Origin: an uncultured Paludibaculum sp.
Lineage (GTDB): Bacteria > Acidobacteriota > Terriglobia > Bryobacterales > Bryobacteraceae
Assembly: GCF_963665245.1 (NCBI RefSeq)
Contig: NZ_OY762269.1
Coordinates: 1,488,001-1,552,000 of the forward strand
Length of the DNA stretch: 64,000 nucleotides
Direction: 5' to 3'
Shown: one piece after another, positions 60,235 through 64,000 of the stretch
Layout: each line of letters starts with the position of its first letter
Numbering within the stretch: the first letter of the stretch is position 1
Translations under genes and position numbers: made by a program
The notes under the pieces: model-generated
What the model was told of the DNA's origin: nothing
The model's input: only the letters and a program-made list of their open reading frames with translations
Database searches by the model: none

Positions 60235-62673
60235 GTGGACGAGCTATGGCGTGGACTTCGGTTCAGCGCGCGGTCTTTGTGGCGCACCCCCGCGTTCTCG
60301 GTGATCGCAATCTTGACTCTCGCCTTGGGGATCGGCGGCACCGCAGCCATGTTTTCCATCGTGAATGGAGTGCTGTTGAAGCCACTCGCCTATCGCGATC
60401 CGGGCCAGTTGGTGGTGATCCGCGAGAGTATCAAGGAGCTGTCCCATCTCTATCCTGCGCTGCCCGCTAACGCTCTCCACGTGGAGGCCTGGCGCGACCG
60501 CTGCTCCTCGCTGCAGGGCGCTGCGCTGATGCGCGGAACCACGCTGAACCTCACCGGTTCCGGTGAGCCGCAGCAACTGACTGTGCTGTCGGTCTCCCCC
60601 TCACTTCTGAAGGTTCTCGGGGTCCAACCCCGGCTGGGTCGTGATTTCCTGCCGGAGGAGGACACGAAGGGCCGCAATCGCGTGGTGGTACTGGCCGACG
60701 CATTCTGGCGCCGCATCGGAGCCGACCCCGCGCTGGTGGGCCGCACCATCACCCTGGACGGCCTACCCCACACCGTGGTGGGCGTGCTGCCTGCCTCCTT
60801 CCGTTTCCCCAAGGGCGCAAAGTGGGGAGCGCTGGAAGGGTTGCCTACGGAACTCGATCTGCTGCGTCCCGAGTTCATCAACCGGGCCGACATCTCTCCG
60901 ATGGCCGAGTTCAATTACGCCGCGTTCGCGCGTCTGAAGCCCGGCGCCAGCGTCAAACAGGCTACCGATCAGATCAATGCTGTACAGGCGCAGATCGTAC
61001 ACGATTCCGGCGAAAAGCTGACACTGACGGCCCTCGTGAGCCCCATGCAGGAGCTCGTCGTCGGCGATTCGCGCCGTGGCCTGTTGATGCTCCTAGGCGC
61101 GGTGGGCGCCGTGTTGTTGATCGTCTGCGTCAACCTGGCAAATCTGTTGCTGGTGCGCGGCGCCGGCCGCGGCCGGGAGGTCGCTATCCGGCTGGCCATG
61201 GGCGCCGACCGCGCCGGTCTCGTCCGGTTGGCCCTGCGCGAGAGCCTGTTGCTGGCCTTGCCTGGCGGCCTGTTGGGGCTAGGATTGGCCTGGGCCGCGG
61301 TCCGGCTGTTGGTAAACCGCGCCGCCGTGGACTTGCCGCGTGTCGACGAGATCTCCGTCGATTGGCAGACCGCTCTGTTCGCTCTCGCCGTCAGCCTCCT
61401 GACTGCCGCCGCTTTCGGCATGCTGCCCGCCTGGCGGCTGGCTTCCGTCGACCCGCAGGAATCGTTGAAGGCCGGCAGCCACACCACCACCGAGAGCCGT
61501 GCCAGTGCCCGGGTGCGTGCCATTCTGGTGGGCACGCAGACCGCACTCGGAGCGACACTGTTGATCTTCGCCGGACTGCTCAGCACCAGCCTGTTCCACC
61601 TGCTGACTGTGGACAAGGGCTTCCAGACGGCGCGCGTGCTGGCATCGGAGGTGGTGCTGCCGTCCTCGAAATACGGTGAGACCGCGACTCGAACCCGTTT
61701 CTACGACAAGCTGCTGGCTCAGGTTCACACGCTGCCGGGCGTCGAGTCGGCCGCACTGCTCAGCCACATGCCGCTGAGCGGCCAGGTGTGGGTGAATCCG
61801 CTCTCTGTGGAGGGTGACATCCGGCCCATGCTGCAGCGGCCGCTGGCCAATATGCGCTTCATCAGTCCGGACTATTTCCAGACGCTCAGCATGGATCTGC
61901 TGGTAGGCCGCCCCTTCTCCGAGGCCGACCGGGAGCGCAAGGTCATCATCCTCTCCGAAGGCGCGGCCAAAAAGCTCTGGCCTGGACTGAATCCGCTGGG
62001 GCGGTTGGTGCAGAGCGGCGGCCCCTCCTCGCCCAAGGCGGAAGTAGTGGGTGTCGTCAAGGACACGCGTGTCGTGGAATTGGAGTCCGGACCGGTGATG
62101 ATGGCCTACCTGCCACACTGGCAGCAGTCCCGATCGCGAGCCGTGCTCATGATCCGCACGGCAACCGACCCATTGCAGATGGCCGGAGCCATTCGCAGGG
62201 CCGTGCATGAAGCGGATGCGGAGGTACCCGTGGCGCAGCTCGTAACCATGGATGGACTGGTGGACCAAGCCGTGGCCCGGCGGCGCTTCCAGGCCATGCT
62301 GGCGCTGGGCTTCGCCGCGTTTGCGTTGTTGCTGGCCGCCTTGGGCGTCTACGGGGTCGTCTCTTACTGGGTGGAGCGCCGCCGGACGGAACTCGGGATC
62401 CGTGTTGCCCTGGGTGCGCAGAGCGGCCGGCTGTTCGGTCTGGTGCTGGGCCGTGGGTTGGTTCCGGTGGCTGCCGGTCTCGCCGTGGGGTTGGTGTTGG
62501 CCTGGGTGGGTGGTCGCGCGGTGGAGAGCCTACTGTTTGAGGTAAAGGCCGCGGATCCGGCAGTCTATGGCACGGTGGCGGTCGCCTTGTTCGGCCTGTG
62601 CGCAACCGCGTGCGGAATTCCGGCGTTGAAGGCGGCGCGAACCAAGGCCGTGCAGGTGTTGCGCGACGAGTAG
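60235..62673 (+). CDS. ADOP-type ABC transporter permease (second copy)
   Basis: 812 residues from GTG 60235, with AAGGAGAA seven bases upstream. Same layout as the copy at 36753: helix 1 (FSVIAILTLALGIGGTAAMF), MacB periplasmic domain, FtsX bundle with VGAVLLIVCVNLANLLLVRG, a second periplasmic domain, and a second FtsX bundle ending GIPALKAARTKAVQVLRDE. No ATPase is linked. The two copies differ clearly in sequence, so this is an old family expansion, not a recent duplication. Confidence 0.93.
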   Translation: MDELWRGLRFSARSLWRTPAFSVIAILTLALGIGGTAAMFSIVNGVLLKPLAYRDPGQLVVIRESIKELSHLYPALPANALHVEAWRDRCSSLQGAALMRGTTLNLTGSGEPQQLTVLSVSPSLLKVLGVQPRLGRDFLPEEDTKGRNRVVVLADAFWRRIGADPALVGRTITLDGLPHTVVGVLPASFRFPKGAKWGALEGLPTELDLLRPEFINRADISPMAEFNYAAFARLKPGASVKQATDQINAVQAQIVHDSGEKLTLTALVSPMQELVVGDSRRGLLMLLGAVGAVLLIVCVNLANLLLVRGAGRGREVAIRLAMGADRAGLVRLALRESLLLALPGGLLGLGLAWAAVRLLVNRAAVDLPRVDEISVDWQTALFALAVSLLTAAAFGMLPAWRLASVDPQESLKAGSHTTTESRASARVRAILVGTQTALGATLLIFAGLLSTSLFHLLTVDKGFQTARVLASEVVLPSSKYGETATRTRFYDKLLAQVHTLPGVESAALLSHMPLSGQVWVNPLSVEGDIRPMLQRPLANMRFISPDYFQTLSMDLLVGRPFSEADRERKVIILSEGAAKKLWPGLNPLGRLVQSGGPSSPKAEVVGVVKDTRVVELESGPVMMAYLPHWQQSRSRAVLMIRTATDPLQMAGAIRRAVHEADAEVPVAQLVTMDGLVDQAVARRRFQAMLALGFAAFALLLAALGVYGVVSYWVERRRTELGIRVALGAQSGRLFGLVLGRGLVPVAAGLAVGLVLAWVGGRAVESLLFEVKAADPAVYGTVAVALFGLCATACGIPALKAARTKAVQVLRDE

Positions 62674-62677
62674 ACCG

Positions 62678-63409
62678 CTACTCGGCCCGGCCTTTGAGCT
62701 CTACTACGAGCATTTCGGCTTCTGAGGCGGTCAGTTTCTTTTCCAGGCAGAAGTGACCCGGAGACTGGATGAAGAAGTCACCATCCTCGAATGTCGAGTT
62801 TTTGCGATGTCCCTGGTCGTCGCGGACGCGCCATTTCTGCTTGCCGAAGAAGACGATCACCGCCGGGCGAGTCAGGCTGAGCTTCAGGCGCGGCTTTTCC
62901 TCGGGCGGGAACTTGCCGCGGGTTACCCGGAAGTCGGGGTTGTCCTGTTCCACGGCGAAGTGGGAGTCCTGCAGCGGCGGACCGGGCACGATGCTCGGAT
63001 CTGCCTTCAACTTCGACTCGATTCGCATGGATCGGCTGGGCGCGCTGGTCAGTTGTCTGGTGGCGTGCGCCATCGCCCGGCCGCCGCGCGAATAACGAGC
63101 CGTGCGGGCTTCGCGATGGGCCTCGCGGGTCGTGCCGTCCGAGCTGGTCGTCACCGAATGAATGTCGGTAAAGGCTACCTGCATCATGGGATAGCCGGGA
63201 TGCGTGTGCATGGCCGTAGCCGTGGCCGGATCCGAGCCGACTCGGATGAGCCTCACAAACTGATTCTCGAAAGCGAGCTTGTAGCGCTGTGGCGCGGCCG
63301 TCAGGGCGTCCTGATACTGCGCGGTGACGACAGGGCACACCGCCACTAGGGCTCCCACGAACAAGCCAATACGAACGGACGTGCCGCGAATACCCAATCC
63401 GGTCCCCAT
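62678..63409 (-). CDS. Secreted cupin-like protein
   Basis: 243 residues. N-terminal hydrophobic signal (IGLFVGALVAVCPVVTAQ). The first half has FENQFVRLIRVGSDPATATA followed by MHTHPGYPMMQVAFTD, where H-T-H is the metal-type motif of cupins; the second half has a repeat-like barrel with DFFIQSPGHFCLEKKLTA. The middle (REAHREARTARYSRGGRAMA) is Arg-rich. Such proteins bind small ligands or metal, but an enzyme role is not shown. Convergent with the ADOP gene (4-base gap). Confidence 0.72.
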   Translation of the reverse strand: MGTGLGIRGTSVRIGLFVGALVAVCPVVTAQYQDALTAAPQRYKLAFENQFVRLIRVGSDPATATAMHTHPGYPMMQVAFTDIHSVTTSSDGTTREAHREARTARYSRGGRAMAHATRQLTSAPSRSMRIESKLKADPSIVPGPPLQDSHFAVEQDNPDFRVTRGKFPPEEKPRLKLSLTRPAVIVFFGKQKWRVRDDQGHRKNSTFEDGDFFIQSPGHFCLEKKLTASEAEMLVVELKGRAE

Positions 63410-63509
63410 TACTTAATGTCCGCGATTCTACCATGCGAGGAAGTTGTGCCAGGATTGTCTCCTTCGAGGTTCTCTGGGTCTGTGTCTTCCGTAGTAGACT
63501 CTCGTCCAT

Positions 63510-64000
63510 ATGTTCTCCAAGGTCCTGCGCCGCACACACATGTACCTGGCGCTGTTTCTCACGCCCTGGGTCCTTATGTACACGGCCTCAACGTTCGTGA
63601 TGAACCATCGCGAGTGGTTCAAGGATCTGTACGGTGGGCCGCCCAAGCCCGCGGTCTTCGAACGGGAAATGGCCTACGACGCGGCCTTCCCCGAAGGCGC
63701 CAGCGCAAAACAGATGGCTCGCCAGATCCTCCAGAGTCAGAACATGGAGGGCGCCTTCAACGCCAACCGGCGCATGAAGGACGATGCCCTGATCATCCAG
63801 CGGCTGGACCCCATCACCCCGCGCCGCCTTACTTACGAGCCGGCGTCGAAGAAGTTGACCATCGAGAAAGTGCCGTGGGAATCGCGCGGATTCCTGGAGC
63901 GCATGCACCGCCGTCGCGGCTACCAGCACGACTACGCACTGGAGGACGCCTGGGCCGTCTCGGTGGATCTGTTCATTGCCGTCATGGTGTTCTGGGTGCT
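63510..64000 (+). CDS. PepSY-associated membrane protein, N-terminal part
   Basis: The ATG at 63510 opens a frame that runs off the window end (163 codons visible). MFSKVLRRTHMYLALFLTPW and VLMYTASTFVMNH form a first membrane helix of the type seen in PepSY_TM proteins, with the RRTH and NHREWF residues near it. A soluble periplasmic part follows (LERMHRRRGYQHDYALEDAW), with a second helix starting at about 150. These proteins often act in iron uptake or as membrane reductases. The start is divergent from the cupin-like gene, 100 bases apart. Confidence 0.7.
   Translation, partial: MFSKVLRRTHMYLALFLTPWVLMYTASTFVMNHREWFKDLYGGPPKPAVFEREMAYDAAFPEGASAKQMARQILQSQNMEGAFNANRRMKDDALIIQRLDPITPRRLTYEPASKKLTIEKVPWESRGFLERMHRRRGYQHDYALEDAWAVSVDLFIAVMVFWV

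Noticed and set aside
36753..62673. Recent duplication of the two ADOP permeases
   Set aside because: They share layout and motifs only; sequence differs throughout, so this is an old family expansion.
1..64000. tRNA, rRNA genes or CRISPR arrays
   Set aside because: Looked through the spacers on both strands; no cloverleaf-like sequence, rRNA signature or regularly spaced short repeat was seen. The 41 kb repeat has only two cores and no spacers of CRISPR type.

Overview
The window is about 64 kb of GC-rich bacterial chromosome and looks like Acidobacteriota, most likely the Bryobacterales/Solibacter-Paludibaculum group. The reasons are two Oar/CarboxypepD_reg-type TonB-dependent receptors of about 1,110-1,160 residues, two ADOP-type duplicated MacB/FtsX permeases, an acidobacterial-style Hfq with an N-terminal extension, and many secreted serine hydrolases, peptidases and glycan enzymes. 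This placement is inference from gene content; no rRNA or tRNA gene is visible, and neither is any prophage, IS element or CRISPR array. It reads as ordinary chromosome with dense genes and short spacers.

Layout. 1-5.2 kb: the Gly/Ser-rich tail of an unfinished gene with a good terminator, then on the minus strand pheS-pheT, a small secreted protein, an ankyrin protein and an unknown protein. 5.3-7.1 kb: purA and a DUF1648 membrane protein, followed by a gene-poor stretch with a possible scrap of a GH3 glycosidase. 7.7-11.2 kb: first TonB-dependent receptor. 11.7-16.4 kb: ECF sigma factor, zinc-finger anti-sigma factor, rsmA (TTG start), a YahK-like zinc alcohol dehydrogenase, AraC and ArsR regulators. 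16.4-20.1 kb: GH29 alpha-L-fucosidase, serine hydrolase, aldo/keto reductase. 20.3-23.0 kb: a compact vitamin B5/CoA operon, panB-panC-coaX-panD. 23.0-28.1 kb: a C45/phospholipase-B-like Ntn hydrolase, an O-antigen-ligase-like membrane protein, a small recombinase-domain-like protein, an MBL hydrolase and lipA. 28.2-31.7 kb: a 1,163-residue iron-sulfur flavoprotein fusing a GltD-like half to a PyrK-like reductase half. 31.9-36.7 kb: second TonB-dependent receptor followed directly by a sulfatase. 36.7-43.7 kb: ADOP permease, serine hydrolase, tRNA-binding protein, an intergenic repeat patch and a CotH/lamin-tail protein. 43.8-50.3 kb: a large DUF3857-transglutaminase-TPR protein and an M1 aminopeptidase, convergent. 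50.7-56.4 kb: bacterioferritin, an FRG-domain protein, and an operon of PIG-L deacetylase, a 39-residue membrane peptide and a sodium:solute symporter. 56.4-64.0 kb: glgC, a cytochrome c, hfq, a thioesterase, a TPR protein, a GNAT acetyltransferase, a second ADOP permease, a secreted cupin-like protein and the start of a PepSY-type membrane protein.

How it works together. Most genes fit a heterotroph that degrades complex polymers: receptor plus sulfatase, fucosidase, esterases/peptidases and a PIG-L/symporter operon for import. Housekeeping genes (pheST, purA, rsmA, panBCD-coaX, lipA, hfq) sit between them. The points most worth a second look are the 39-residue peptide coupled to the symporter, the perfect 16-bp hairpin whose loop holds the hfq stop codon, the fused flavoprotein, a set of -10 elements so close to start codons that the mRNAs would be leaderless or nearly so, and a probable self-activated ECF promoter. 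I see no clear-cut new defence or biosynthetic system.
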